NCBI GenBank assembly: GCA_025965315.1
Contig: JAOPXD010000205.1
Span: forward strand, 1 to 39,197
Direction: 5' to 3'
Length of the DNA stretch: 39,197 nt
Source: Marmoricola sp.
Lineage (GTDB): Bacteria > Actinomycetota > Actinomycetes > Propionibacteriales > Nocardioidaceae
Shown: positions 10,174-19,121 of the stretch, piece by piece
How positions within the stretch are numbered: the stretch's first letter is position 1
How the letters are laid out: every line of letters starts with the position of its first letter
Program-made: the position numbers and the translations under genes
Notes under the pieces: generated by a model
The model's input: the letters and a program-made list of their open reading frames with translations, nothing else
What the model was told of the DNA's origin: nothing
Databases searched by the model: none

Positions 10174-10179
10174 TAGGGT
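10174..10179 (+). promoter_or_regulatory. -10 element for leaderless pmt mRNA
   Basis: TAGGGT is followed by seven bases and then the GTG start at 10187. No Shine-Dalgarno sequence is present. The spacing fits a leaderless transcript. Confidence 0.45.
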
Positions 10180-10186
10180 GGGCGCC

Positions 10187-11821
10187 GTGGCTCGACCCGA
10201 CCGGAGTGACGTAGCGACGCTGTCGCGGACCGCGACCGGCGACCACGTCCCGACCGCGGCCGAGCGGACCCGCCCGCGCGCGGTCGACGTCGACCCGGTG
10301 ATCTCCTGGGCCGCCAGCGCCGCGGTCGCGTTCTTCGCGGCGTTCATCCGGCTGTGGAAGCTCGACTCCCCCAAGTCGTTCCTGTTCGACGAGACCTACT
10401 ACGCCAAGGACGGTTGGTCGATCGTCCACAAGGGCTACGCGGCCAACTACGTCGACAACGCCAACACCAAGATCCTCGCCGGGCACCTGCACGGCCTGTA
10501 CTCCGGCGGCCCGGAGATGGTGGTGCACCCCGAGGTCGGCAAGTGGATCATCGGGGCCTCCGAGCTCGTCTTCGGGTTCACGCCGTTCGGCTGGCGGCTG
10601 GCGCCCGCGCTGTTCGGCTCGATGATGGTGCTGGTGATGATCCGGCTCGCCCGCCGGGTCACCGGCTCGACGATGCTCGGTCTGGTCGCCGGCCTCCTGA
10701 TGACCTTCGACGGACTCCAGTTCGTGCTCTCCCGGCTGGCCCTGCTCGACATCTTCGAGGCGTTCTTCGTGCTCTGCGCGGTGAGCTGCCTGGTTGCCGA
10801 CCGGGACTGGTTCCGGGCCAGGCTCGCGGCTGCCGAGGACGTCGGCGACTGGACGCCCAAGATCTGGTGGCGGCCCTGGCTGCTGATGACCGGCATCTGG
10901 TGGGGGCTCGCGCTCGGGACCAAGTGGTCCGCCCTGTACCCGATGGCCGCGTTCGGCATCCTGTACTGGCTCTGGTGCGCGGGCGCCCGGCGCTCGTTCG
11001 GCGTACGGCGCTCGCTGCGGAACTCGGTGATCATCGATGCGCTGCCCGCGCTCGGCTACCTCGTGCTGCTCCCCGTCGTGATCTACGTCTTCACCTGGAC
11101 CGGGTGGTTGCTGCACTCGGGCGTCTACGAGCAGCACCTCTCCCGCACCCAGTACGGGCCGTACTGGGGTTCGTACGTGCAACACCCGCCGCACGGCTTC
11201 TTCCAGCACGTGTTCCGACCTTTCCGGTCGCTGTGGCACTACCACCAGGACGTCTGGAGCTTCCAGACCCACGGGCTCAACACCGCGCACCACGTCTACC
11301 AGTCCAACCCCGAGGGCTGGCTGATCCTGAACCGACCGGTCGGCGTCGACGCGCAGCTGAACATCGCCGCCGGCGCCCAGGGTTGCACGGCCACCGGCGG
11401 TGCCACCTGCCTGCGCCAGGTCCTGCTGCTCGGCACCCCGGTGCTGTGGTGGTTCGGAGCGGTCGCGTTCGTCTGGTCCGCGGTCTGCTGGGTCGGCAAG
11501 CGCGACTGGCGCTACGGCATCGTCGTGATCGGCGTCGCCGTGAACTGGTTGCCCTGGCTGCGCTTCGACACCCGGCCGATCTTCAGCTACTACGCGATCG
11601 TGATGGAGCCGTTCCTGATCCTCGGCGCGGTGATGCTGCTCGGCGAGATCCTGGGCAAGGCCGACGCGACCGTACGACGGCGCCAGATCGGGGCGGTCGT
11701 CGCCGGCACCGTCGTGGTCGCGGTGATCGCCAACTTCGCCTACTTCTGGCCGATCTACACCGACGGCCTGCTCACCCAGACCCAGTGGTTGCACCGGATC
11801 TGGTTCGAGCGCTGGATCTGA
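10187..11821 (+). CDS. pmt: Dolichyl-phosphate-mannose-protein mannosyltransferase (PMT family)
   Basis: This 544-residue polytopic GT-C membrane glycosyltransferase transfers mannose from polyprenyl-phosphate mannose to Ser/Thr of exported proteins. The catalytic Asp-Glu pair in the first loop is visible as FDETYYAKDGWS (D68, E69). EVGKWIIG, a conserved loop motif, follows, and about ten hydrophobic segments continue to the C-terminal FAYFWPIYTDGLL. The GTG at 10187 begins ARPDRSDVATLSR; longer in-frame starts fall inside the divergent rsmI gene and are unlikely. The pmt/rsmI divergent pair is conserved in Mycobacterium. Confidence 0.92.
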   Translation: MARPDRSDVATLSRTATGDHVPTAAERTRPRAVDVDPVISWAASAAVAFFAAFIRLWKLDSPKSFLFDETYYAKDGWSIVHKGYAANYVDNANTKILAGHLHGLYSGGPEMVVHPEVGKWIIGASELVFGFTPFGWRLAPALFGSMMVLVMIRLARRVTGSTMLGLVAGLLMTFDGLQFVLSRLALLDIFEAFFVLCAVSCLVADRDWFRARLAAAEDVGDWTPKIWWRPWLLMTGIWWGLALGTKWSALYPMAAFGILYWLWCAGARRSFGVRRSLRNSVIIDALPALGYLVLLPVVIYVFTWTGWLLHSGVYEQHLSRTQYGPYWGSYVQHPPHGFFQHVFRPFRSLWHYHQDVWSFQTHGLNTAHHVYQSNPEGWLILNRPVGVDAQLNIAAGAQGCTATGGATCLRQVLLLGTPVLWWFGAVAFVWSAVCWVGKRDWRYGIVVIGVAVNWLPWLRFDTRPIFSYYAIVMEPFLILGAVMLLGEILGKADATVRRRQIGAVVAGTVVVAVIANFAYFWPIYTDGLLTQTQWLHRIWFERWI

Positions 11822-11835
11822 GTCGAGGAGAGCCG

Positions 11836-12210
11836 ATGCCCTGGAGCCCGTCGTTCGAAGGCGCCGTCCCCGATCCTCGTCTGGATCCGGTCCGCTCGCG
11901 CGCGGCGCGACTCGAGCTCGAGGGTCAGCCGGTCGGACACCTCCTGGTCGAGACCGACTTCATGGCCGCGAAGAGCGGCGGCTTCGCCTGGTGGCGACGC
12001 TGGTCCGCGCCGCTGGAGTACGCCGTGGTCCTCACCCGGTTGGCGGACGGCGAGACCCGGGAGACCTGGGTCGCGAACCACGATCTCGGCATCGTCGCGG
12101 CGTGGGCGGCCGACGGCTACCAGGACGCCGGGACGACGTACGCGATGGTCTGGCTCGACGAGGCCGACTCACTCCGGGTGCACGACGAGGTCTTCGCCCA
12201 CCAGCACTGA
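11836..12210 (+). CDS. Hypothetical protein, 124 aa
   Basis: I do not recognise this family. The protein is soluble-looking and rich in Trp and acidic residues, with FAWWRRWSAPLEYAVVLTRL, ETWVANHDLGIVAAWAADGYQDAG and TYAMVWLDEADSLRVHDEVF. It has no signal peptide or membrane segment. The ATG at 11836 has GAGGAG about six bases upstream and starts 15 bp after pmt, so it is probably co-transcribed. Codon use matches the neighbours. Confidence 0.75.
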   Translation: MPWSPSFEGAVPDPRLDPVRSRAARLELEGQPVGHLLVETDFMAAKSGGFAWWRRWSAPLEYAVVLTRLADGETRETWVANHDLGIVAAWAADGYQDAGTTYAMVWLDEADSLRVHDEVFAHQH

Positions 12211-12229
12211 CCGACAGCCCGGATCCGCG

Positions 12230-12754
12230 CTAGACGCCGGCGATCGGAGGCGCGGTCGGGTCGGCGCCGGCGGCACCCTGCTCGCGACGCAGGTACTCCT
12301 CGATCGCGTTGACGTCGTCCCGGGCCCGGGTCACCACGGCGAGCAGGTCGTTCATGGTGGCGACCTCCTCGACCTGCTCCTTGATGAACCACTGCATGAA
12401 CTGCTCGGCGGCGAAGTCGTTCTCCTCGCGGGCCGTCCGGGTCAGCGAGAAGATCTGCTCCGAGACGCGCTTCTCCTGGGCCAGGGCGAGCGTGATCGGA
12501 CCGGTCAGGTTCTCGAACGCCGTGACCGGAGCCTCGACGCCCGGGATCTGCACGGGACAGTCGGTGTCGAGCAGGAACTGCACCATCATCATCGCGTGGT
12601 CGCGCTCCTCGAGCGCCTGGCCGTAGAAGAACGCCGCCATCTGCGGCATCGTCAGACCGTCGTAGTGGATCGCGCACGCGACGTACTGCTGGTGGGCGGC
12701 GAACTCGTTGCCGATCTGCTCGTTGAGCTGGGCGGCGAAACGGGGTGCGGTCAA
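12230..12754 (-). CDS. bfrB: Ferritin (BfrB-like)
   Basis: This 174-residue non-haem ferritin closely matches mycobacterial BfrB. The ferroxidase ligands are in place: E17, E50, H53, E94, Q127 and E130, with QALEERDHAMMMVQFLLD and EQFMQWFIKEQVEEVA as the recognisable helices. It stores iron by oxidising Fe(II) at the di-iron site. The start is a TTG at 12754 with a strong GGAGGA six bases upstream; no ATG fits. It lies 19 bp downstream of a small Cys-rich gene whose promoter region holds an IdeR/DtxR-like box, so both are probably iron-regulated together. Confidence 0.93.
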   Translation of the reverse strand: MTAPRFAAQLNEQIGNEFAAHQQYVACAIHYDGLTMPQMAAFFYGQALEERDHAMMMVQFLLDTDCPVQIPGVEAPVTAFENLTGPITLALAQEKRVSEQIFSLTRTAREENDFAAEQFMQWFIKEQVEEVATMNDLLAVVTRARDDVNAIEEYLRREQGAAGADPTAPPIAGV

Positions 12755-12773
12755 GGCAGGTCCTCCGGTTGGG

Positions 12774-13019
12774 TCAGGCGGCCAGAGACTTCTTCTTGCC
12801 CGACTTCGTGTTCTTGCGTACGGCGGCAGCGATCTCGGCCTTCTTGACGGCCTTGGTGCTCGCCGGCCTGCCTTTGCCGTCGACCCTGACGACAACACGC
12901 TTGTGCACACCGTATCCGGCGGGGAGGGTGCCTTCCTTCAGCATCCGGATCGGACAGCGGCCGCACCGCGACTTCGACACGCAGCACTCCGTCTTCGGAA
13001 GCTTCATCTCCTTGCCCAT
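12774..13019 (-). CDS. Small conserved Cys-rich actinobacterial protein
   Basis: This 81-residue basic protein opens MGKEMKLPKTECCVSKSRCGRCP, with four cysteines at 12, 13, 19 and 22, then IRMLKEGTLPAGYGVHKRVVV and a Lys-rich tail. I recall similar short proteins of unknown function across actinobacteria. The Cys cluster could bind a metal ion. The ATG at 13019 lies seven bases after a TATCGT -10-like element and lacks a ribosome-binding site, which suggests a leaderless start; an in-frame ATG at 13007 is less likely. Its position behind an iron box and before ferritin suggests, but does not prove, an iron-related role. Confidence 0.8.
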   Translation of the reverse strand: MGKEMKLPKTECCVSKSRCGRCPIRMLKEGTLPAGYGVHKRVVVRVDGKGRPASTKAVKKAEIAAAVRKNTKSGKKKSLAA

Positions 13020-13040
13020 GCGAACGACGATAGCACCGCC

Positions 13041-13059
13041 CAAGGCATGCCTTACCTAA
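13041..13059 (-). promoter_or_regulatory. IdeR/DtxR-type iron box
   Basis: Read on the minus strand, TTAGGTAAGGCATGCCTTG matches the IdeR/DtxR consensus TWAGGTWAGSCTWACCTWA at 16 of 19 positions. It contains the perfect palindrome AAGGCATGCCTT (13042-13053). It sits just upstream of the TATCGT element (plus 13027-13032) of the small-protein/ferritin transcript. In Mycobacterium tuberculosis IdeR activates bfrB from upstream boxes. Confidence 0.65.
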
Positions 13060-13172
13060 GACGAGATCGGCATCACGTTCTCGCCGTACGCATGCTTGTC
13101 ACCGGGCTCGGCCACGGGTTAGCGTCACGCCAGGCTGATCCGAAACGCCGTACTTTTACCTCAGGAGCCACC

Positions 13173-14030
13173 ATGCGCAGGTCCGTCACCGCCCTGGTCC
13201 TGCTGCTCACCGCAGCGTTCACGGTGACCGCCGTTCCCGGTCCGGCCGGCGCCGACGCGGGGCTGCGCTACGTCAACCTCGGCGACAGCTACAGCGCCGG
13301 TTCCGGCGTGACCCCGATCAACCCGGCGATGCCGCCCGAGTGCTGGCAGTCGACCAACAACTTCGCGCACGTGGTGGCGCGCAAGGTCGCCGCGACCCTG
13401 ACCGACGTGAGCTGCGGGGGTGCCCAGACCTCGCACTTCACCAAGGCGCAGTACCCCGGCCTGGCACCACAGCTGGACGCCGTGAAGCCGGACACCCAGC
13501 TGGTGACGATGACCATCGGCGGCAACGACGGTGGACTGTTCATCGGCGCCGTCGCCTCCTGCGCGGCAGCCGGCTTCGCTGCCCTGGGCCGCGGCACCCC
13601 GTGCGCGGACAAGTACGGCGCGAAGTACGACACCCTGATCGACACCCAGACCTACCCCAACGTCAAGCACGCCCTCGAGCTGGTGATCGCCAAGGCTCCC
13701 GGCGCCAGGGTCGCGATCCTCGGCTACCCGTGGATCATGCCGGCGACGAAGGGCTGCTACACCAAGATGCCGGTGGCCCCCGGCGACGTCCCGTACCTGC
13801 GCAGCCTGCAGGCGCACCTCAACGCCGTGATCGCGCGCGCTGCGGCCGAGACCGGCGCGACGTACGTCGACCTGAGCACGGTCTCGAACGGCCACGACGC
13901 CTGCGCCCTGGCTGCGACCCGGTGGGTGGAGCCGGTCCTGGGGGCCAAGCAGGTCGTCCCGGTCCACCCGAACAAGCTCGGCGAGGCCGGGATGGCCGCG
14001 CAGACCGAAGCAGTGCTGGGGCTCAGCTGA
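13173..14030 (+). CDS. Secreted SGNH/GDSL hydrolase
   Basis: This 285-residue protein has a Sec signal peptide (residues 1 to about 28, ending AGADA) and the SGNH fold. Block I is YVNLGDSYSAGSG with catalytic S39, block III is TIGGNDGG, and block V is VHPNKLG with H265. Several cysteines (CWQS, VSCGG, ASCAAA, CADK, GCYTK, DACAL) suggest disulfides, as in Streptomyces secreted esterases of this group. It likely hydrolyses esters or lipids outside the cell. The ATG at 13173 has AGGAG upstream. It converges on the nitroreductase-family gene with an 8-bp overlap. Confidence 0.9.
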   Translation: MRRSVTALVLLLTAAFTVTAVPGPAGADAGLRYVNLGDSYSAGSGVTPINPAMPPECWQSTNNFAHVVARKVAATLTDVSCGGAQTSHFTKAQYPGLAPQLDAVKPDTQLVTMTIGGNDGGLFIGAVASCAAAGFAALGRGTPCADKYGAKYDTLIDTQTYPNVKHALELVIAKAPGARVAILGYPWIMPATKGCYTKMPVAPGDVPYLRSLQAHLNAVIARAAAETGATYVDLSTVSNGHDACALAATRWVEPVLGAKQVVPVHPNKLGEAGMAAQTEAVLGLS

Positions 14031-14529
14031 CCGGGGTGAGCCGGAAGACCCGGATGTCCCGGTCGGTGCGGGTCTTGTACGTCGAGTAGACCGACGTCAC
14101 CTCGACCATCTGCCGGTACGCCGTCTCCGCCTCGTCACCGGCGAGCAGGGTGGCAGTGACTGCGATCCGCTGCCCACGCACGACCGCGACGGCAGCCGGG
14201 TTCGCCAGCAGGTTGCCGGTCCAGGCAGGGTGGTGCTGCTGCCCGAAGTTCGATCCGACCACGATGACCGAACCGCGATCCCGGGCGAACAGCAGCGGGC
14301 TGACCCGGGTCTGACCGCTCTTGCGGCCGGTCGTCTCGAGCAGCATCGTCGGCGCACCGATCGGGCCCAGGACCGTGCGTCGACCCTGGGTACGGAGCAG
14401 GATCCGCCGATCGAGCGGCATCAGCTTGCGTACCGACCAGGACCCCGGCTTCGTCGAGGCGTAGGCGCTCAGGATCCGCGACAGCACGCCGTCCCTGCTA
14501 CCCCAGAGCTCGTCGGGAATCTCGGTCAC
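14023..14529 (-). CDS. Nitroreductase/deazaflavin (F420)-dependent oxidoreductase family protein
   Basis: This protein of about 168 residues belongs to the Ddn-like family of F420-binding split-barrel proteins. Family blocks are MLLETTGRKSGQTRVSPLLF, VVGSNFGQQHHPAWTGNLLANPAAVAVV, and a terminal STYKTRTDRDIRVFRLTPV. These enzymes reduce quinones or nitro compounds using reduced F420. The start is uncertain: I give the GTG at 14529, with a TTG at 14541 as alternative and no good ribosome-binding site for either. It is divergent from the acyl-CoA ligase gene. Confidence 0.85.
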   Translation of the reverse strand: MTEIPDELWGSRDGVLSRILSAYASTKPGSWSVRKLMPLDRRILLRTQGRRTVLGPIGAPTMLLETTGRKSGQTRVSPLLFARDRGSVIVVGSNFGQQHHPAWTGNLLANPAAVAVVRGQRIAVTATLLAGDEAETAYRQMVEVTSVYSTYKTRTDRDIRVFRLTPVS

Positions 14530-14623
14530 CAGGTGAGTCAACCACCCGCTGCTCCGGCAAGTCGAGCATGATGTGCCCGTTGACCTCACCGTGGCCGACG
14601 AGACCCGTACGCCGAGGAGACCC

Positions 14624-16237
14624 ATGCCGAATCCCGTCGAGATGATCAACCGGGCCGGGATCGAGGCCCGCGCCCTGACCGCCCTGCTCAGGGCCGGCGC
14701 GATCGGCGGATCCTCGCCGGCCAAGACCGTGGAGATCCTGCGCACGCTGCGCGCCTTCGGTCCGTTCGGCGCGGCCGTGCACCTCGCCGCGATCCGGCAC
14801 GGTGATGCCCCGGCGATCACCGACGAGCGCGGCGACCTGACCTATGCGGAGTTCGACGAGCTGATCAACCGGCTGGCGAACGCCCTGCTCGACCTGGGCC
14901 TGAAGCCGGGTGACGGGATCGCGATGCTCGTGAAGAACCACCGGGCGCCGCTCGTGGTCGGCTTCGCGGCCTCGCGCGCCGGGCTGCGCAGCCTGTGGCT
15001 GAACACCTCGTTCTCGGCACGGCAGGCGACCGAGGTCTGCGAGCGCGAGGGCGTCGACCTGCTGATCCACGACGACGAGTTCTCCGCAGTCCTGTCCGGG
15101 GTCGAGCCGCGCTACGGGAAGTTCGCGATCGACGTCTCCGGGAGGACCACCGACGCTCTCGACGACCTGATCGCCTCCGGATCACCCGAGCTGCCAGCAG
15201 CCCCCGCGAAGCCGGGCCGGATCGTGCTGCTGACCAGCGGTACCACCGGTACCCCGAAGGGCGCCCCGCGGGCGGACCCGAAGGGCTTCGCCATCCCGGG
15301 CGGTGTCCTGGAGCGGATGCCGATGCGCTCGGGCGAGGTGACGGTGATGGGCCCGCCGCTGTTCCACGGCACCGGGCTGCTGCTCGGCCTGCTGGCGATC
15401 TCGGTCGGCAACCGGCTGGTGCTGCGCACGAAGTTCGACCCGAAGCAGATGCTGGCCGACATCGACCAGTACAAGGCCAGCACCATCTGCGTGGTGCCGG
15501 TGATGCTGCAGCGGATCGTCGAGCTCGGCCCGGACGTGGTCGGCCAGTACGACACCAGCTCGCTGAAGTGCGCCTTCACCGCTGGTTCGCAGCTGCCCGC
15601 CGCTGTGTCGGCGCAGGTCTCCGAGCTGATCGGCGACGTCATCTACAACCTGTACGGCTCGACCGAGGTCTCGGTCGCCACCATCGCCACCCCGACCGAC
15701 GTCCGGGAGCAGCCGACCTCGGTCGGTCGCCCGACCCTCGGCGTGCGGGTCAAGATCTTCAACGACAGCGGCCAGGAGCTGCCGCAGGGCCAGACCGGGC
15801 GGATCTTCGTCGGCACCACGTCCCCGTTCGAGGGTTACACCGGTGGCGGCGGCAAGGACATCATCAACGGCCTGATGGCGACCGGCGACGTCGGCCACTT
15901 CGACCCGCAGGGACGCCTCTACATCGACGGCCGCGACGACGAGATGATCGTCTCCGGCGGCGAGAACGTGTTCCCCCGCGAGGTCGAGGAGCTGCTGGTC
16001 ACGCACCCCGCCATCGCCGATGCGGCCGTCCTCGGCGCCGAGGACGACTCGTTCGGTCAGCGGCTGCGGGCGTTCGTCGTCCTCAAGCCGGGCGAGACCC
16101 TGGATGCGGCAGCGGTCCAGGAGTTCGTCAAGGACAACCTGGCCCGCTACAAGTCACCGCGGGACGTGCTGTTCCTCGACGAGCTGCCCCGGAACCCCAC
16201 CGGCAAGGTGCTCAAGCGCGAGCTCGCCCAGCTCTGA
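14624..16237 (+). CDS. FadD-type acyl-CoA synthetase (paralog A)
   Basis: This 537-residue class I adenylate-forming enzyme activates a carboxylic acid as acyl-AMP and then a CoA thioester. The P-loop is LLTSGTTGTPKGAPR (about 203-216). YNLYGSTEV, LMATGDVGHFD, IDGRDDEMIVSGGENVFPREVEE and the C-terminal lysine in RNPTGKVLKREL follow in order. The ATG at 14624 has GAGGAGA five bases upstream, so I prefer it to the in-frame ATG 51 bp earlier. The chain length of its substrate cannot be read from the sequence. It converges on a lipase, with a strong hairpin between. Confidence 0.92.
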   Translation: MPNPVEMINRAGIEARALTALLRAGAIGGSSPAKTVEILRTLRAFGPFGAAVHLAAIRHGDAPAITDERGDLTYAEFDELINRLANALLDLGLKPGDGIAMLVKNHRAPLVVGFAASRAGLRSLWLNTSFSARQATEVCEREGVDLLIHDDEFSAVLSGVEPRYGKFAIDVSGRTTDALDDLIASGSPELPAAPAKPGRIVLLTSGTTGTPKGAPRADPKGFAIPGGVLERMPMRSGEVTVMGPPLFHGTGLLLGLLAISVGNRLVLRTKFDPKQMLADIDQYKASTICVVPVMLQRIVELGPDVVGQYDTSSLKCAFTAGSQLPAAVSAQVSELIGDVIYNLYGSTEVSVATIATPTDVREQPTSVGRPTLGVRVKIFNDSGQELPQGQTGRIFVGTTSPFEGYTGGGGKDIINGLMATGDVGHFDPQGRLYIDGRDDEMIVSGGENVFPREVEELLVTHPAIADAAVLGAEDDSFGQRLRAFVVLKPGETLDAAAVQEFVKDNLARYKSPRDVLFLDELPRNPTGKVLKRELAQL

Positions 16238-16239
16238 AA

Positions 16240-16275
16240 GCGGTACGCCGAGGCTTCGTGGCCCCGGCGTACCGC
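16240..16275. terminator. Bidirectional terminator between convergent fadD and lipase
   Basis: GCGGTACGCCG (16240-16250) and CGGCGTACCGC (16265-16275) form a perfect 11-bp stem with a 14-nt loop. The stem exactly fills the gap between two convergent stop codons, so it can serve both directions. Confidence 0.75.
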
Positions 16276-16276
16276 G

Positions 16277-17464
16277 TCACCGGGAGGGGCAGTTGTCCGC
16301 GAACGGCTTGCCCGCGAAACGGGCGAGCAACCACGGGAGTGCTGTCGGGACCATCTCGACGACACCGCTGATGTGCTCGCTGGTGTTGTTGGTGACGAAC
16401 CGGACCTTCGCCCCGTTCGCGCACCAGTCCTTGTCGAGCTGGTTCACGCTCGACCACGGGATCAGCTCGTCGTGCTTCGACTGCCACAGGTAGTACGGCG
16501 CAGTCGGAGCGCCGTGCCCGAGCTTGTTGTCCGCGAGGACGGCCTGGGCGACCGGAGTGCGGAGCGGGTCCGGCGAGTCGCTGAACTGCTTGATCGAGAC
16601 GAACGGATGGCTGGCCAGCCCGGTGACGCAGTCGTCCTTGATCGTGTCCGCGAACGCGACGCCCTTCGCGTTCAGGATGCTGCGCAGCTCGGGGTACTCG
16701 CGGCTCATCCCGATCGCAGCCCCCATGAAGAGGCCGCCGAAGGCACTCCCGTCGATGGCTCCGCCGGCGGCCTCGAGGTCAGCAGGCGTCCCACCGGACG
16801 CGATGCCTACGACGTCGAGCTCCGGCGCGTACGTCGGCTGCAGCTGCGCGGCCCAGCCGGTGGCGATCGCACCACCGGAGTAACCCATCATGCCGACCTC
16901 CGTGCCCGCCCCGGTCAGCTTCGACGTCGGCAGCGCGAGCGCACCGCGGATCGAGTCCAGGACGGCGTGCCCTGCCATCCGTCCCGCGGCGTAGGCGTTG
17001 CGCGGACCCTCGTGGTCCGGAACGACCACGGTGAGACCGCTGGCGACCGCGAGCGCCACCACCGCGGCCTCCTTCTCGGTACCGCTGCGCAGCGTGTACG
17101 ACGGCTCGCACTTCGCGCCGAGCGAGTCGGTGGCCATCTGGTAGGCCAGCAGCTCGTGCCGCACGCCGACCAGTGGCGTCACCACGGTCGCGGAGACCGC
17201 GGCCGGCTGCCCGTGCGAGTCGTTGGACCGGACCAGGATCTCCTGCGACGTCGCCGGCATCGGCACGGCGCTGCTGAGCAGGTTGACCTTGACGGTCCGG
17301 TGCCGGATGACGGTGCCGGGTGCGAGCGACGCCAGGTTGGCGGGCGCGACGTAGAACGGGTCGGTTGCCGGGTCCTGGACGGACGCGGCCCCTACCGGCG
17401 ACGTGGTCAGGACGGTGATCAGCGCTCCCAGCACTGCCACCCCCGCGATGAGTCGGGTCTTCAC
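16277..17464 (-). CDS. Secreted lipase (secretory lipase/LipA family)
   Basis: This 395-residue alpha/beta hydrolase of the secretory lipase family (as in Candida lipases) has a Sec signal peptide (about residues 1-27, MKTRLIAGVAVLGALITVL to AGAAS region). The nucleophile elbow is GYSGGA with S196. Asp lies in YYLWQSKHDELIPW and the catalytic His in NNTSEHISGV. It likely releases fatty acids outside the cell. Its GTG start overlaps the stop of the upstream fadD as GTGA, a translational coupling that links lipid hydrolysis to fatty-acid activation. Confidence 0.88.
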   Translation of the reverse strand: MKTRLIAGVAVLGALITVLTTSPVGAASVQDPATDPFYVAPANLASLAPGTVIRHRTVKVNLLSSAVPMPATSQEILVRSNDSHGQPAAVSATVVTPLVGVRHELLAYQMATDSLGAKCEPSYTLRSGTEKEAAVVALAVASGLTVVVPDHEGPRNAYAAGRMAGHAVLDSIRGALALPTSKLTGAGTEVGMMGYSGGAIATGWAAQLQPTYAPELDVVGIASGGTPADLEAAGGAIDGSAFGGLFMGAAIGMSREYPELRSILNAKGVAFADTIKDDCVTGLASHPFVSIKQFSDSPDPLRTPVAQAVLADNKLGHGAPTAPYYLWQSKHDELIPWSSVNQLDKDWCANGAKVRFVTNNTSEHISGVVEMVPTALPWLLARFAGKPFADNCPSR

Positions 17465-19104
17465 GTGATGTTCTCCCTCGGTTGAGCATGGACGTCGATG
17501 GCAGCCAGGTCGCGGCGGGCGACCTTGCCGGTCGGGGTGTACGGGATGGCCTCGAGGAACACGACCTCGCGCGGCACCTTGAAGCGGGCCAGGTTCGCCC
17601 GGATGTGGTCCTTCACGTCGTCCTCGGTGACGGGCTGCGACCCGTCGACCACGACGAACATCCGCAGCCGGGTCCCGAAGTCATCGTCGTCGACCGGGAG
17701 GGTCGCCACGTCCGCGACGCCGGGCATCGTGGCGACCAGGTCCTCGATCTCGCCCGGGAAGACGTTCTCGCCACCGGAGACGATCATGTCGTCGTCGCGG
17801 CCGTCGACGAACAGGCGTCCGTCGGAGTCCCAGTGCCCCGTGTCGCCGGTCCCCATCAGGTTGCCGACGACCGGCTTGCTGCCTCCTCCGGAGTAGCCGG
17901 TGAACTTGAGCCCGTTGTCGACGAAGATCCGACCCGTCGTACCGGGGGTGCTCACCGGCCGGTCCTCGGCGTCGAGCAGCTCGACCCGGATCCCACGGGG
18001 CGGTCGGCCGACCGTCCCGGGCGCCGCCGCCCAGTCCTCCGGCATCGCCACGGTCGCGAGCGCCACCTCGGTACAGCCGTACAGGTTGTGGATCACCGGA
18101 CCGAAGCGCTCGGTGGCCCGGTTGCCCAGGTCGGTCGGCAGCGCCGCGCCGGCGCTCATGACGATCCGCAGCGACGCGGTGTCGTGGGCGTCCAGGACCT
18201 CGTCGCCGAGTGCGAGGATCCGGCTGAGCATCGTCGGGACGAGCACGAGCACGGTGACCCTGTTGTCCGCGATCGCTTGCACCGTGGCCAGGGCGTCGAA
18301 CCGGCGGCGCAGCACGATCGTCGACCCCAGGGCCAGCGCCATGATGAATTGCGACAGACCGGTCCCGTGGAACGTCGGCGCAGCGATGAACACCACGTCG
18401 CCACGCCGCTGCGGCACCCGCTCCAGGAACTGGGCGGCGACGAGCGGCGACCCGATCGTGCGCGGCGCTCCCTTCGGGGTCCCGGTGGTTCCGCCGGTCA
18501 GCAGCACCATCCCGCCCTGCTGCGTCGGCCTCGGCAGTGGGTCGCCGGAGTTCGCCGCGATCAGCTGTGCGGTCGTCACCCGCTCCGGGTCCGGCTCGTC
18601 GGTCCAGGCGAGCACGCAGTGGACCGACGCCGGTACGGCGTCGAGGAGGTCCGCGAACTCGGCGTCCACGACGAGGACCTGCACGCCCTCGCGGGCGACC
18701 ACGTCGGCGAGCTGGGGCTTCGCGAAGCCGGTGTTGAGCAGCACCAGCCGGGCGCCGAGCTTGCCGGCCGCGATCATCACCTCGACGACACCCCGGTGGT
18801 CCCGGCACAGCACGCCGATCACCGCGCTGCCGGAACCGCTGAGCTCCGCCAGACCGCGGGCCAGGGCGTTCGCCTGCCGGTCGAGCTCGCCGTGGGTGAG
18901 GCTGCCGGTCTCGTCGATCAGCGCGATGTCGTCAGGTTTGCGCTGCGCCGAGATGTACGCCGTCCCGGCGATCGCGCCGAGCCTCCGGGTCGCCAGCACC
19001 GAGCGTGCCGTGAGCAACGGGCGTGCCAGGTCGACCATGCCGGCGCGCACGAGCACCGAGGCGCTGTGCAGCGCGTCGAACGGCGTACTCAAGGACCGGG
19101 GCAC
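17461..19104 (-). CDS. FadD-type acyl-CoA synthetase (paralog B)
   Basis: This 547-residue adenylate-forming enzyme is a clear paralog of the one at 14624. It has LLTGGTTGTPKGAPR (201-215), HNLYGCTEVALATVAMP, VDGRDDDMIVSGGENVFPGEIED, and a terminal YTPTGKVARRDL with the catalytic lysine. It resembles the mycobacterial FadD12 group. The GTG at 19104 has GGAGG seven bases upstream. Together with the coupled lipase it forms a two-gene fatty-acid uptake unit. A short palindrome lies directly upstream and could be the regulator site. Confidence 0.9.
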   Translation of the reverse strand: MPRSLSTPFDALHSASVLVRAGMVDLARPLLTARSVLATRRLGAIAGTAYISAQRKPDDIALIDETGSLTHGELDRQANALARGLAELSGSGSAVIGVLCRDHRGVVEVMIAAGKLGARLVLLNTGFAKPQLADVVAREGVQVLVVDAEFADLLDAVPASVHCVLAWTDEPDPERVTTAQLIAANSGDPLPRPTQQGGMVLLTGGTTGTPKGAPRTIGSPLVAAQFLERVPQRRGDVVFIAAPTFHGTGLSQFIMALALGSTIVLRRRFDALATVQAIADNRVTVLVLVPTMLSRILALGDEVLDAHDTASLRIVMSAGAALPTDLGNRATERFGPVIHNLYGCTEVALATVAMPEDWAAAPGTVGRPPRGIRVELLDAEDRPVSTPGTTGRIFVDNGLKFTGYSGGGSKPVVGNLMGTGDTGHWDSDGRLFVDGRDDDMIVSGGENVFPGEIEDLVATMPGVADVATLPVDDDDFGTRLRMFVVVDGSQPVTEDDVKDHIRANLARFKVPREVVFLEAIPYTPTGKVARRDLAAIDVHAQPRENIT

Positions 19105-19121
19105 GGCATGACCTCCAAGTG

